Shown here piece by piece: positions 1 through 12,205 of a stretch of 64,000 bases of DNA. The notes below the pieces were generated by a model. That model was not told the DNA's origin. It saw only the letters and a program-made list of their open reading frames with translations, and did no database searches. This DNA is from Reticulitermes speratus. Lineage: Eukaryota; Arthropoda; Insecta; Blattodea; Rhinotermitidae. Numbering within the stretch: position 1 is the first letter of the stretch; each line of letters begins with the position of its first letter. The DNA lies in contig JAJKFL010000006.1 in the NCBI GenBank assembly GCA_021186555.1, positions 38,933,478 through 38,997,477 on the forward strand, read 5' to 3'. The position numbers and the translations under genes are program-made.

Positions 1-1849
1 TCTGAATATGTTAAATGGAGATATTTTAGAATTCTCTGATGATGTGGATTTGAAAATTGGTTTCAGGCACGGCATTAGTGAACACGATTTGTCAAGTAGT
101 GATAAGGGTAACAAACATGAAGACACTGCTGAAAATAATCCAGCATTTCCATTGCTCACCACAGCACTAATGTGGCTGTGAACAGGAAAACACTGTTCTG
201 TATGACACAGAAAGAACCTCTCCGCAATTACAAATTCAGTTTCACGTTTATAAATCTTGGACTTAATTGGACAATATTCCACCCTGCTACAAAGGAAAGT
301 GAGTTTTATTACTAGTCTTACAGAGAAATTGATGAAACAAAGGATAGTGATGAAGAAACAGTGCAGTTTGAGGCTGCAGTCTGTCTCAGTACTATCCAGG
401 AATCCGAATAAGGATATGATAAATATGATGTAAACTCCTGTCATGAAAATGAAGCCAATGAATTTAAGAATAGAAATGAGAGATCCTCACAGTTGATATC
501 AATATGTTGACAGCAGTTCTTGAGTCAATTTTATCAGCAGATGACAAGCAGTTCAGCATATCTAAGTTCTGTCATCAAATAGTATTAAGAAGATGATTCA
601 TGTTTGAAGCAAGGCAAACAAACTCAGATAGGGCCACATGAAGAAAACAAAACTTTGTGGTTGTTGTCTATACTCCTAACTAATAAATCATGACTGTCTT
701 ATATTTATCATAAAAACCTTCAAACAATATTTTTCTGTTGCTTAGACCCTGAAGAAGGAGGCAGCAAGAATCTTCGAAACTTTCACAATGTTTACCACTT
801 TAAAATGATTTCATTCCCAAATGACTCCACAGTGAATATGAACTGTGATTAAAAAAACTCAGCTTTTAAGAATAAAAGATCCAGGCAGATCAAAATGAGT
901 TAGTGGGAATGAGAGTGGTTTTGTCAGTTTGTCCTCATTTTGAGTAAATTAATATTTTCCTTCATGTTTTGTAGAAAAATCATGAAATATGAAAGAAATG
1001 TTACGTTGAATGAAAATTATAGTTAAGGTATTACATGTACTGTATAGTCACTTTGTTTAATTTTTATAGATGACTATTTTCAACAGCAACCTATTTTTCT
1101 GCGAGTAGAAATCACACCACTATTTCAATTAAAAAAAGTAATGCCAAAAAATAATGGCTTTCACCAGCTCCTTTATCAGTCTAATGGTCCTCTTTTACTT
1201 TGAAAATTAGTATCAAAGCTGTGAAACTGTGATATAATTTTAGTCCAAAATTTTTCAATGTTATAGAACATTTAAAAAGTATGTATATATATGGGAATAT
1301 TGTATTTGAGAATCTTTTGTCTTGTTTACATTAATCCTATGGTACATCCTCTTTTGATTCAAGATTAGTTACTTTTAATTTCCATGTGTTTAATATACAG
1401 TTGCCCCAGTGCATTTGTATACCACAGTGAGACAACTGCATATTAAGCACATGGAATTTTAACTACACATACACTGTTTCACTGTTATATATATTGTACA
1501 AACATGGCTGCAAAATCATTATGACACATCATATTTTTATAATGTAATTGTATAATATCCATTAGATTTTGAATATATTGGTGTACACCCCTGACGATGG
1601 CATACGAATGCTGTAACATGTCTGAGTAAATACAGCATATTTGTGTGTTGTGCAGGTGTTGGCTTTGTAAATGGAGGTGTTCTGAAAACTAGCCACTGTC
1701 CAAATATTTTGGGGGAAAAAAATCTTTCCTCTCAAGTAATAACTATTTGTTTTTGTAACTGTTTACCCAGAAAAGTTGCACGTCTAAATCACTGTGACCT
1801 TCCTGATTTCTCTACCCTAATAATTTTGAAAAAAGTTGTCTTTTCGCAT

Positions 1850-2045
1850 GCCATAAAGGCATATGGCAGTATGGAGGTATATTTCACGTCAATGTTAATC
1901 TGGGGAACAAATGGAGGTGAGCGTCACAGCTCAGCTGCTTTTCCTAGGACATAGCTGCCAGTACCCACTGAATAGGAGGTTGGGTGAGCCACACAGCCAG
2001 TCTGGACATTTTGGGAGCAGAAAAGAATATCCGGCCCCTACCAGG
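1850..2045 (-). repeat. Degenerate tRNA-SINE copy (SINE-1 family)
   Basis: This stretch resembles the 3' two-thirds of the better copies at 50217-50487 and 59355-59638. It has a 'gccagtaccca..gaataggaggttgggtgagcc'-like middle and a 'ccataaaggca' tail block. The orientation is minus. The tRNA-like head is lost or unrecognisable. It is called by similarity within the window only. Confidence 0.5.
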
Positions 2046-2160
2046 AATCTAAGCACAATTCCTCTGTATATCTTTTATGTATTCAATACTTTTGAATAGT
2101 GAGAAGTTTCAGGTTAAGACTGCTGCTTGTATCATTGATAGCCTGATTCTGTTATCTCTA

Positions 2161-2193
2161 AAGTAGTAGTAGTAGTAGTAGTAGTATAGTAGT
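2161..2193. repeat. (TAG)n microsatellite
   Basis: About eight tandem TAG triplets, slightly interrupted by 'tatagtag'. Seen directly. Confidence 0.9.
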
Positions 2194-2527
2194 TATGGCA
2201 GAAGTGCAGTGACATTGAATCCCATTGCACTGCTATCTCAAGTGGGCATAGGCATGATAATATAAATTTAACAAATTTTAAATTGCCCTGAAAATGAACC
2301 TGGTCCTCTGGCATGAGAAGCTTCTCATGAACTACCTAAGGTACAGCATGGCTGGATGGATGATTCAACAGAGCTAGATTTACTGTGTCCCTGAGTGCAA
2401 GGAAAATGTTGCTACAGATTACCCAGGCAAGCCTGCCCAAGATGTTCACTGTGGTGTCACTTTTGGGAAAATGAGCCAGGCAGCTGGAGTGCATGAGGTC
2501 TCAAAGTGTGCAAGAAAAATGTAAAAT

Positions 2528-3275
2528 GTATCCAATTGAGCAAAGAGTGTTAATTTGAAATACTTTTGTGAAGATGCATCATGGAAAAAAGTCACCAAAA
2601 GTTTTGTGAAAAATATTGAGTCAACAGCGTCACGTCAAGAAACAGTGTATAGAATAGTGGAAAAATTACGAATGACAGTTTCAGTCCTGGACAAAGGAAA
2701 ACGTAAAAGCTAGTGTTCTCAGATAAGGCATGGTTTACATTAAGTAGGAATGTAAACAGTCAGAAAAAACAGACACTGGCATTTCAAAAATTTCCATGCA
2801 GTTACTTTTCATACAGTTAAAATCAGAGTCTAGTGTGCACTGGGTGTGCAAACAATCACAGAGCCCATGTGAAGAAACAATAACCTCTGACCGTTATGTT
2901 CATTGAATTATGACGTCATTCTTCACGGAATTAACAGAAGAAGAAAGGTATGTCACTGCATACAGGGTCATGCCATGGCCCAGAGAGAAATTTCATAGTG
3001 ACTGCCTTAGAAGAGGTGCTCAGCAAATGGTTGATAATTCAGGTACTGGACCCCCACACCTCCAGATATTAATCTATCTAATTAATATTTGTATGGGACA
3101 TTAAGATGTGGAGTTCATGTGAACAATCTGCATTTTTTTTCCAAGAGCTGAAAGATAACAAATCAAAGAGAAATTGCTAGTATTTCAGGATGAGTGCTGC
3201 TGTGAAACATTTTCAGAAGGTACAAGGCCTTCTTAGAACACAGATGTCAGCATTATGAGACTGTTCAATGAAAGA
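2528..3275 (+). pseudogene. Eroded DUF4817/mariner-like transposase
   Basis: Fragments in all three plus frames follow the order of the arthropod DUF4817-type transposases, which belong to the wider IS630/Tc1/mariner group. First comes an N-terminal piece (QRVLI, then ETVYRIVEKLRM and SVLDKGKR), which is the helix-turn-helix part. Then come TSDRYV near 2890 and FFTELTEEER at about 2916-2945. A last piece with LRRGAQQ and PPHLQ matches the 'W(P)PRSPDL' region. Many frameshifts and stops separate them, so it cannot encode a protein. Terminal inverted repeats were not identified, so the element's true limits are unknown. The family assignment rests on motif order recalled from related proteins, not on a search. 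Confidence 0.6.
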
Positions 3276-4225
3276 CAGTAAGCTGGACTGCGGGGGAGAA
3301 CAAACTCCAGATCCCAGAGGATACAGGCTTCCCACATGATGATTCTTCTGTGATAGCTGCTGTGCTCAGGGACACAGTAAAAATTAGTCCTTGTAGTTAA
3401 TTACATCAAAGTTTCTCAACCCTAACAATAAGGCCTGCTTAGTGTGCTTACATGCAATATTCAGAATTCAAATGTGTTTTCAAACTAGACATATAAGCAT
3501 TTTAAAAAAGAGCAGAGAGATTCTTGCTGTGTTCTGTTTTGTCATCTTAGAGGTTCTTCTTCTCTTTATTGAATTCTTGCTGCCTCACTACTTTTCAGTC
3601 ATTACATTAGAACAGTCTTTAATCTTGATCATGCTCACTATTTAATAATAATTAAATGAGTTGTTCCTAATATTTTTTTGTTATGACAAACTTTCTTATA
3701 AATCATAATGGACAACATAAAATATTATACAAATAAAAATATAAAGAAGTATGAAGATTAAGTGTTCTAGGATGTGATGGTGTGTTACTGGGTGAGAACT
3801 TCTTTCAAAAGATTGTAGTGCCTTTAAAAAGTCAGGAATCACCTGCCATACGACACAGTATCACATCACACAAGACTTGCGTTGTAAGCAGCATCGCTGT
3901 TATAACCTCAGTCTCGCATAAAGAAGTATGTATGAAGAACACTATAAACATATTTCATGCCTCTTGAAATATTAAAGTACTTCTCAGAATTTGCTTTTCA
4001 CTAAAGTAGCTCCGAGTTTATGGGTTAGTTGTGCCTAAGTTCAGGTACTATGGAATGTGGAAGCAGCATATGATGACAGTCAGCAATTGCCATGAAACAT
4101 GGGCTCTTTGAAGAAGGTCAGTAAGAAGCAACGATGGAACAACAGGACCAACACGATTAGTTAAAGCACACAAAACTAAAACAAGAATGAATCAGTCTCA
4201 TCACTCCTGGTGTCAGGCATCTCAC
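3276..4225. other. 3' side of GluCl exon 8, no exon found
   Basis: This stretch lies downstream of the last GluCl exon seen. It is the start of an intron whose acceptor is outside the window. I searched the minus strand for the rest of the M3-M4 loop and for M4 and found neither. No repeat is clear. Confidence 0.55.
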
Positions 4226-4656
4226 CATAGCAAAATTGGTAGCACCATCCTCTAGGAGGTCAGCTGCTGCCTCCAGAGATGCAGCGTGTTCCAGTTCACA
4301 CTGGCGTCTCTGTTTCTTCATGTTCTCACTGTGCATATCAGATCTTGATGCGTAGTTAACTAAAGCAAACTCTAGCAGAGCTCCAAACACAAATGTGAGG
4401 CAGACACCAGTCCAAACATCAATAGCCTTAGTGTAGGAAACAGGCGGGAGTGAGGCGTTGATCCCCGAGGTTTGGGTCGCCATGGTGAGGAGTGTAGTCA
4501 CTCCAAGGGACACTCGTGCAGGAATGGCATTCTGATCGAGCCAGAAGGAGACCCACGATACAATGACCAGCATACAGCAGGGGATGTAGATCTGAATCAG
4601 ATAGTAGCTGAATTCTCGCTTGAACAGCAGGTCCACCTTGAGACAACTGTACTCTC
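4226..4656 (-). CDS. GluCl: GluCl exon 8: M1-M3 and start of M3-M4 loop
   Basis: This is the longest exon, 431 nt. It completes a split Gly codon after the acceptor ttgcag at 4662-4657, then reads EYSCLKVDLLFKREFSYYL. M1 is the YLIQIYIPCCMLVIVSW region. M2 holds PARVSLGVTTLLTMATQTSG; the Pro-Ala-Arg at the inner mouth is the anion-selectivity signature. M3 is TGVCLTFVFGALLEFALVNY, with the glycine whose change gives avermectin resistance in other arthropods still present. After M3 comes a loop with ENMKKQRRQCELEHAASLEA and LLEDGATNFAM. The exon ends with ATG at 4226-4228, followed by donor gtgaga, at the same place as the known M|KPLVRHP junction. The linker DQNAIPAR differs slightly from the DQGAVPAR form I recall from other insects. 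Confidence 0.95.
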
Positions 4657-5474
4657 CTGCAATGAGAACAAGACCATCATGTGCCGCACTAGGTACATAT
4701 TCATCAAATGACCAGTTTTTGTGATGCATCTCCACTTTCTTAATCAATTAAAGGATTTTCATGAAACTTCCTTTGAATGTGATATGCAACCCCACCTTTG
4801 TGCCTTCCAACCTCCTATTTCCAATTATTCCACCACATTGTCTGCGCAAACTTCTGAAGCAAAAGGGACACTATTATAACACAAGTGTAGAGTCTTTGAA
4901 TTTTGTGCAATAAGAGATCTTCAAAAAGTGTATTAATGTGGTGAAGAAATTTTTTTCATTTGTACGAAAACAAGCATCATAAATTCCTTGCCTAACTTCT
5001 TGTTAACTCTTTGCAAATTTACACTGTATTTGTATTATGAATTGCATTGTCACAAAACAGATAGCAATGAAGAATAAAAGGAAAATTGCATTATCTTGTC
5101 AACTCTGTCACAGCATTTGATAGATTAAAAGATGCACAACGGTAGATTTTGACAATTATGAGCATTCATTCCACTCAGAATGTTAATTGTCATGAGCAAA
5201 CATCACTGCTGGCAGCTTAAACCTACTACGGCACACGAATACCCAATGTTTCGTTATGTGTAACACACAAATTTACTGTTTTCTTTGCTTGGTTCTACAA
5301 AGTTTGTTACATTTACAATCTATTAAATTGTGACAAGTATGTCTTGTCTATTAAATTATCATAAGTATGCAAGTAATGGTTGGGCTCCGTAATACATGAA
5401 GAGTCACTAATAACTCATAATATCATGCAAGTAGAACAGCAGACCAAGAACTCAAAAATCTAGAATTTTATAAT

Positions 5475-6398
5475 CAGAATTACAATAAATCCAGTCAAAA
5501 CACAACAATTTATTCTATTTCAACTATGTGTTTTGGCCTAAAAGGCCATCATCGGGTTGAACATGAGAATAAAAGAATATGTTATATGGTATGTCCTATC
5601 TCTGTCAGTATCTGAAGGCCTACTGTAAGACTGCCGTGTGTTGAGTGTTCCTCCCCAGTTCTTTCACAAAATTCTTATAGTAGGCCTTCAGACACAAACA
5701 AAGATAAGACATGCCATACTTTCTACAACATGTTACACAAGTGGGTCTCATAATAATAATTTCACAAATATAGGAACCAAGTGAATCAATAGTGGGGTGG
5801 AACCACATACCAAATAATAGTGAAAAGCTGTGGAAATATTTATAATCTCCAATATACATAAATTTTAAAGATGCTACTTCTAAAAAAAGTTGTTTATTCC
5901 ATATAAATTTTAATTTAAATCACCCAATCCCCTCTTAACTTATTATAAATAAATACTATTTTCAGGCCATCCAAAATATCAATATAAGAACATCCCACTT
6001 AGACGCCATATCGTCGAAAAAATTCCACCTTCAAATATGTGAGACCACTGTAAACTTATACTGGCCATCCTCTGAAGAATTACCTACACTTGTACTGCTT
6101 TTACCTTTTAACATTCTAACTTTTAAGATTATTATTTTTTCTTAATATTGATATACTCTTGATCCAGTCTTTTTAAAACTATATACATAGCTACATAAAT
6201 TCTATTCCCAAGGCTATTCTTCCTATGTATACCCACATAACAACATAAACTGTGAGGTTTTGAGGTCTCAATTCCATATAAAGTGTGAACATATATTTTT
6301 ATTCATGTTCAACCTGATGATGGCCTTTTAAGCCAAAACATGTAGCTGAAAATAATAGAATAAATTGTTGTGTTTTGACTGAATTTATTGTAAATTCT
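5475..6398. mobile_element. Inverted-terminal element with hammerhead-like cores
   Basis: The two ends are near-perfect inverted copies over about 90 bp: 'acaataaatccagtcaaaac' at 5482 pairs with 'gttttgactgaatttattgt' at 6372. Each arm carries a hammerhead-like motif, minus at 5518-5565 and plus at 6306-6352. In both, stem I (UUCAAC with GUUGAA or GCUGAA) and stem II (GGCCUUUUAGGCC type) can form. Both have AAAA in place of GAAA, and the left copy has CCGAUGA, so neither core is intact. The interior is A+T-rich without an ORF. It is non-autonomous; the class is uncertain. Confidence 0.7.
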
Positions 6399-7344
6399 AA
6401 TTGTTAAAAAGCACAACGAGGATGAATTATTTTAAAGATAGAATTTTATAGGTTCGCAATTGGTACTGTGTACATAGATTGAGGATTAATAGCAAAGGAC
6501 ATAATTTACTAAGGTCATTAAAAAATTAATGGCAACAGGGTGCTGTGCAGCACTCCAAGCAGTGTTGTGAATATGCACATGATGGTTAAAAAGAGAGACT
6601 CTTGTTTCATGTGTCAGCCAGTTTGTATGAATCTGCAATCTGTTTTAAGTGTCCTTAGTGGTGTTCAATCATCATCTGTCACTTGAAGGTGCCCTAAAAA
6701 TATGTTCAGGAAGTATGAACAATGCTGATTCATCAGAATGAATGAAATGCACAATAGTGTCACAAAGGAGTAGAGGCAACTAGTAGTGAACAAGCTCTGT
6801 CATATCCCACTGTTGCCGAGAGGTGCATGCCTTTGGAGGTGGGATGGAAAGTAGCGAACACAAACTGGGAGTCAACTGGCCACTCACAGCAGCTGATGAG
6901 GTCCATGTTGTGAGTGTGGGAACATTATTGGATACAAACCAATGGTAGGGCATGCAATAACTGATATATCAAGAAGGGATGCTAAGAATGGTGTCAGATA
7001 TCTTCCAAAAGTGTGGCAACTTGTCTACAAAGTGGTAGAAGAGCTTAAAAATAAATTCTGTTCATTTTGGAAAAGTGTTGCCATTAATTTTCGAATTACC
7101 TTAGTATATCTAGCAGAACGACAGAAACTACAGATATCACACACTGTGACAGCAACTGTGGGTTCCAAGTGAAGCCAAAAAATATTTTTGTTTCCAGTCG
7201 GGACCATATTATTTCATGTGTGCAGGTGTCTGAAACACTAAATAATAAAATACCATCTACAAGACTATTCACACACGCTCTATTATAAAATTCATATAAT
7301 AAGTTGTCTGAATAAATTATCATCAGCAAAAACAGCGGATGAGT

Positions 7345-7769
7345 TTTTTGACTATTAACCAACAAATGCACACAATTGTCACAGATTCACAATAATATAT
7401 TTAAAACACTACACTCCTACATGTTTCGGACCTTACTGGTCATCATCATGGAGTACATAAATTGTTACAATTAATAAAACAATTACTTAACAATATTTTG
7501 GTCTCTTGTATAAGTAGAACTCCGTGTAGTGAGTATGTGCAGCGGACAGAACCGTTACACTGTAAATTAGAGCAACATGTGGATATCTCGGAGGTGTTCA
7601 CAGTACTGTGAAGAGATCAAAATATTGTTAAGTAATTGTTCTCTAAAACGACAATTGATGTACTCCCCAATGATGGACCAGTAAGATCCGAAACATGTAG
7701 GAGTGTATTGTTTTAAATATATTATTGTGAATCTATGACACTGTATGCATTTGTTGGCTAATAGTAAAA
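7345..7769. mobile_element. Short inverted-repeat element with hammerhead-like cores
   Basis: The left arm reads 'aaccaacaaatgca' and later 'cctacatgtttcggacc'. The right arm returns as 'ggatc..gaaacatgtaggagtg' and 'tgcatttgttggctaa'. The arms are about 100 bp and the core motif is present on each, at 7411-7455 minus and 7660-7710 plus. The left arm has AUGAUGA in place of CUGAUGA and the right one is more eroded. No ORF. The same 'accaacnaatgca' end appears on the elements at 9951, 26385 and 38408, which suggests one superfamily. Confidence 0.68.
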
Positions 7770-7872
7770 AATTTGATTCATAATGCATGGAATGGGGGGG
7801 GGGAGGGCAGAAGAGTTCCATCTTTTCAACACATGGAAAATGCTACACACGAACTGGGCCACTTGCATGTAC

Positions 7873-8007
7873 CTGTGTTAGTCTTGCTGTTGCACGAATC
7901 AGTGCGGAACTTCTCTAGTGTGAAGCGGGGCAGGTGAAGATTCTTCACCACTTGCACAGGGTCTCCATCCTTCCACACAAATTCCAAATCATTAGTTGTC
8001 CAGCCAT
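7873..8007 (-). CDS. GluCl: GluCl exon 7: second disulfide loop region
   Basis: A 135-nt exon. Acceptor ttgcag ends at 8008. It starts AT to finish the Tyr codon of exon 6 and encodes GWTTNDLEFVWKDGDPVQVV, then KNLHLPRFTLEKF and TDSCNSKTNT. It ends with G at 7873 before donor gtacat. The Cys in DSCNSK pairs with the one in EYSC of exon 8; this second disulfide is typical of GluCl and glycine receptors. FRTDSCNSK replaces the FLTDYCNSK form I recall for other insects, so Leu to Arg and Tyr to Ser lie just before the conserved Cys. Splice phase and length (2+132+1) fit the neighbours. Confidence 0.94.
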
Positions 8008-8882
8008 CTGCAATCCAAGTAATACCTTTATTATGCGACTTTCGTACATTCAACATCACCAACACCACAGTCTGCTGTTGGTTATGATCCTTTGCCAGTT
8101 GCATCCAATTTCACTGTTAAAACCTACCTCCCTGAGATCTGTTTTAATTTTATCTTACAAGTTTCCTGTTAAGCAGAAATTTTTTAAGAGGTTTTCCCAG
8201 TAAAATTATGAATTAATTCCTTCCCCCTCCTCTCCAGTACCTCACCACCTCAGAACAGGATTAATAACCCAGAAGAGCGCAGATCTCATCGACATTGCGG
8301 CGGAAGCCTGAAATCAAAGTCTGCTCCATAGCTTGGTGAGCAGATGGTCTGCAGGATGAACAGCGTAAGTATTATTCATTTGTTTCCATGCTTAATTGCA
8401 CAATATTCCCAGTATCTCAGACTATGTAATATGTAGGGTAGAATCACTGGTAAATAATGAAGTGGAAAAGAATCAGAAGGAAGCAGTCATGGCTTAATTG
8501 AGGCAATAACCTGGAGGGATTGAGTAAATCCATGAAAAATCTCCTGGACACAGACTAGAATGTTACAATTACACCAACCTGCTCAATGGTTTCAATTATG
8601 GCAGAAGATTTATCGACATACCACCTGGATGCTGCACAATGTGATGCTTATGTGTAGATGCAACATCAAATTTATGTATGATGTGCAACTATCATCATGA
8701 AGTACACAGTGTCACATCCCATAAGACCATAATCTAGAAACTGAATTCACTTTACCCTTTAATTTAACCCCTTTCAGGTCCACATATTTCCTAAACACAT
8801 CAGTTTCTAACACTTGTAATTTATGTTCATTTTTCAGAGTAAAAACCAGAGGTTAAAGCTGTACAAATCAGCTGGCAAAAGT

Positions 8883-8985
8883 ATGCATGTATATAAGTAT
8901 GTACATATGTATATACATACACCTATATATGTGTGTATATATGTATATACACATATATATGTGTGTGTATATACATATATCTACT
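8883..8985. repeat. TA/TG/CA microsatellite
   Basis: An alternating purine-pyrimidine run built of 'tatgtatatacata' type units. Seen directly. It could extrude cruciforms or form Z-DNA. Confidence 0.85.
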
Positions 8986-9950
8986 ACTATTGTTTTCCCC
9001 TTTGTATGTCTTTCTTCTTTAAGTTCTATGTTTCAATGCATACTTCCTTGACCATTACAATACATTAACTTAAATGTTAAACATTATTCTTTGTTGATGA
9101 TGTGCACTATGTTTCAGGCCCAGACACCCTACTACATAAGCTATTAATTTTATATGCAGAAATATACGCTCTACTAGCCCCTTTTCTTTCTTAATCTGTA
9201 TCACTTACTTATACAAATTATGAATTAGTATGTTAGCCCTTGAAAGATGTCTTCAAGACCCTGCATATTTAATGTGATGTCCAGAATCTCTGAGCTACAA
9301 CCACAAATCACATTCATCTTTGTATGGACTTGATTAAAGATCGATTATGTGCACACTTTAAGATAAAAAGACACCTGCAATTTAAGTGATTTTTTAAAGA
9401 AAATTATTTGTCTACATATAGTCACATTCTGATAAAAAAACTTTAAATCAGAATTCCAATGAACAATAAATTGCAGAAAAATAATATAAATACCTGATTC
9501 CCTCACATGTCTAGCTTCACCAGTACAGCAAAAATAAGTTTTGAAACATGTAGTTGAGTAACGTAACTGCCCAGTTTAGATGAGTACTTGTGCAAATAAA
9601 TCATGTAAAAAAAAAAACTCATGCCAATAACACAGCTTGAACTGGCATATTAGATCTCTGCTTTAACACTTGTCTCCTGCCCACTTCTTTAACAGTGAGC
9701 ATGCATGTCCAAGAGAAATACGAATAGTCTTCACCTTCATTCTCTACGGAACCTTGTCACACACCTTGGAAAAGTCACTAATATTAATCCATGCTACTCT
9801 TCAACATAATGCACATACTGGCATCTAACAGACATCTGGGTTAATTAACTGTAATCAATACAAGGTAGATAAACATGTATGGAGAAATACAAGAACATTA
9901 CAAATGATTTTTTTATATTATCATCACCGTGCATTTTCACTCTATTTTTT

Positions 9951-10757
9951 TTTAACAACCAACTAATGCACATTAAATGTCACTATTTATTTAGTTGACA
10001 CTACCCCTACATATGTTTCGATCCTTGTCGGATCATCATCAGGGGGACTTTCTATCAAGCTACACCTTTTCATACATCCACAAGTTCATGTGCTATCGTT
10101 TGCATTCAAACTACTATTGGCCCTGTTACATTATGCAACCTCTAGGAAAAGGTTATTTTAAAATTGTAAAAACTGAGATAATGTATAGAATTCTAGATAG
10201 TTGAAAGGTTAAAAAGTTAAAAGTTTTGTGTCTATATTCACTTTGTTTTTAACATCCGTCATCGTACCAGCTACGCACTTTATTAACTTGATGTTACGTA
10301 GAGTCGTGGATACTCCACTAGACGTCCAATAAACACGAACACACAACACGCTAACAAGCAGTACAAAACAGTGTAATTCAAAAGTGACCTCCATATCCAA
10401 GTACCATGACTCTACGTAACATCAAGTTAATAAAGTGCGTAGCTGGTACGATGATGGATGTTAAAAACAAAGTGAATATAGACACAAAGCTTTTAACTTT
10501 TTAAACTTTCAACTATCTAGAATTTTATACATTATCTCAGTTTTTACAATTTTAAAATAACCTTCTCCTAGAGGTTGCAGAGTGTAACAGGGCCAACAGT
10601 AGCTTGAATGCAAACGATAGCACATGAACTTGTGGATGTGTGAAAAAGTGTAGCTTGATAGAAAGTTCCCCTGATGATGATCTGACAAGGATCAAAACAT
10701 GTGTCAACTAAATAAATAGTGACATTTAATGTGCATTAGTTGGTTGTTAAAAAAAAA
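9951..10757. mobile_element. 800-bp foldback element (two 360-bp arms)
   Basis: Positions 9951-10313 return almost base for base as the reverse complement at 10395-10757, leaving an 80-90-bp loop. Paired landmarks are 'aactaatgcacattaaatgt' with 'acatttaatgtgcattagtt', 'tgtgctatcgtttgcattca' with 'tgaatgcaaacgatagcaca', and 'atgttacgtagagtc' with 'gactctacgtaacat'. Each arm starts with a hammerhead-like motif. No ORF crosses the loop with coding character. The near-identity of the arms implies a young insertion or gene conversion between arms. Confidence 0.88.
10004..10046 (-). ncRNA. Candidate hammerhead ribozyme in left arm of foldback
   Basis: Read on the minus strand: CCCC (10046-10043), CUGAUGA (10042-10036), one U, stem II GAUCC/GGAUC with loop GACAA, GAAA (10019-10016), C-AUAU-G as a one-pair stem III, UA, then GGGG (10007-10004). 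Stem I is CCCC with GGGG. Cleavage would fall after A10008. The invariant core bases are all present. The extra U between A9 and stem II and the tiny stem III are unusual. The partner arm at about 10666-10710 has AAAA instead of GAAA. Known: stem-III-poor hammerheads occur in Penelope-like elements. Activity is inferred. Confidence 0.55.
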
Positions 10758-10879
10758 TTACAAATGATTGTAAATATAATGCCAGCTACATGCTTTGTTT
10801 ACTGCTGTACAGAGGGTATGTGTAATAAACACTGCACTGTGAAGTATTAACACTATTTCTGAGCTCTATCACCACTCAC

Positions 10880-10962
10880 AGCTGGCCATTCGCAGTGAAC
10901 AGATCTGTCGGTCCAGTGGATATAGCTTCAAGTTCATCGGGCACGCCAGCGTCAGGGAGATC
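10880..10962 (-). CDS. GluCl: GluCl exon 6: signature Cys loop
   Basis: An 83-nt exon. Acceptor acag ends at 10963 and donor gtgagt starts at 10879. It finishes the Arg codon and encodes ISLTLACPMNLKLYPLDRQI then CSLRMAS. The two Cys are 13 residues apart, the defining Cys loop, and contain the canonical YPLD turn. The last T joins AT of exon 7 to give Tyr. No stop or odd residue. Confidence 0.94.
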
Positions 10963-12205
10963 CTGTAAACATCAGAGAGTTATCTGACCACACATACCAA
11001 GTAAATAATACATTTTTCCTACCCACATCTCTTTAATAAACTTTATGCTTATTGTAAATGTGACTGTTAAATTCCTGGGCTTAAAATGAATACAGAACTT
11101 TTGAGAAAGAGTAATTTTGCTGACTGTATTTACTTTTGTCCACAATTATACATGAATAAAATTGTTCTCCATATTCAGCTCTGCAACACAAACCTTTTTT
11201 TTTTACAAAAAAACGTAATGAATATTAAAATGAAGTTAAATAACAAAGTACCTAACCACACGAAGGCATGGGGCAAGTACATGTTCTGTAAAGAAGATAT
11301 AAGATCTTTTCTGCTACAGCATACTTTTTATTCAGTGGAAGAGCATTATATCATGTGTTAAATGTGGTTTATATTTGTATAGGAGTAAAAGAAAAGTTAG
11401 GGAGCTGTCATCTATTATTGTGTAAAAGTGTTTATATAATTTTAACAACGTTATGGATAGTTATGTGTAAATTGTAGTTGACTGAAACTGACATGATCCC
11501 ATGTCAGGTGTTTGAATGAAATGGATGAACAATAAACCAAACAAAACCATATTTTAATGTATAAAATTTTCCTCCTGTCCCCTCCTTCGCCTGACAAGGG
11601 GATTCTTAATGTACATATTGACAAATGAAATGCACTGAGGATTTGAGGTGCCTGCGGGACTGGCAGACTTTAGCGCAGGACTGTGTACTTAAATTTAAGA
11701 AATGTGTTCATTGCATAACAATAATTACCATGGCATGTTTGTTGCTTTCGTCTTGTTGTGATGCAAATCGGAATACTTACAGAAGCCGCGTACAGACAAC
11801 CCCCGACTTACGCAGTAGTTGCATTCCCGAAGGCCCAGTGCGAGTGGGAATTGAGTGTGTATGTGATCAAATATGTTCGTATATTCAAGGGTGTCTAATT
11901 CAAATCTCAACTCAAACACACTGGAATCAAATCAACCGCAACCTGACCGCCCCGTATCTTGCGTTATCGCAGAGTTTACGGCGCATTGTGTTGTCTGAAT
12001 GCGATCACACAGTCCGGTTTCCTATGCTAGGTGACAAGACGTGACTATAACCAGTGGAATACAAAGGTTTTATTGCGACGTAAATTGTTTCGGTTCGTGA
12101 GTATGCAGTACAATGTAATACACAGGATTATTATTGTGGAAACCTATATAAGGAAGACGTAGTGTAAAGACTGTCGTCGAAATTTATAGAAGACAGGCAA
12201 TTGAC

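Larger units (their letters stand above)
1..2520. other. Upstream flank with no supported gene
   Basis: No coding exon or intact element is seen here. Both strands are full of stops and no GluCl M4 exon is present. Visible items are a degenerate SINE relic near 1850-2045, a TAG microsatellite near 2161-2193, and a weak hammerhead-like relic at about 1588-1632, where CTGACGA is followed by GTAA instead of GAAA. Short open stretches on the plus strand near 1-180 do not match a family I recognise. Confidence 0.6.
4657..7872 (-). other. GluCl intron between exons 7 and 8
   Basis: A 3.2-kb intron. It holds an inverted-repeat element at about 5475-6398 and a shorter one at about 7345-7769, both carrying hammerhead-like cores. 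4657-5470 and 6400-7340 show nothing I can name. A poly-G run lies at 7794-7803. Confidence 0.75.
8008..10879 (-). other. GluCl intron between exons 6 and 7
   Basis: A 2.9-kb intron. It contains an 800-bp foldback at 9951-10757, a fragment at about 8265-8330 shared with the insertion at 36060-36115 ('gcggaagcctgaaatcaaa'), and an alternating TA/TG/CA microsatellite at 8883-8985. The rest, 8340-8880 and 8990-9950, shows nothing I can name. Confidence 0.75.

Noticed and set aside
1-4225. GluCl M4 exon
   Set aside because: No sequence encoding the RIDVISRI..FPLVF type block was found on the minus strand.
11625-12044. 139-codon open frame with several Cys residues
   Set aside because: It crosses a Tigger-like terminal sequence near 11797 and shows no family pattern or splice context.
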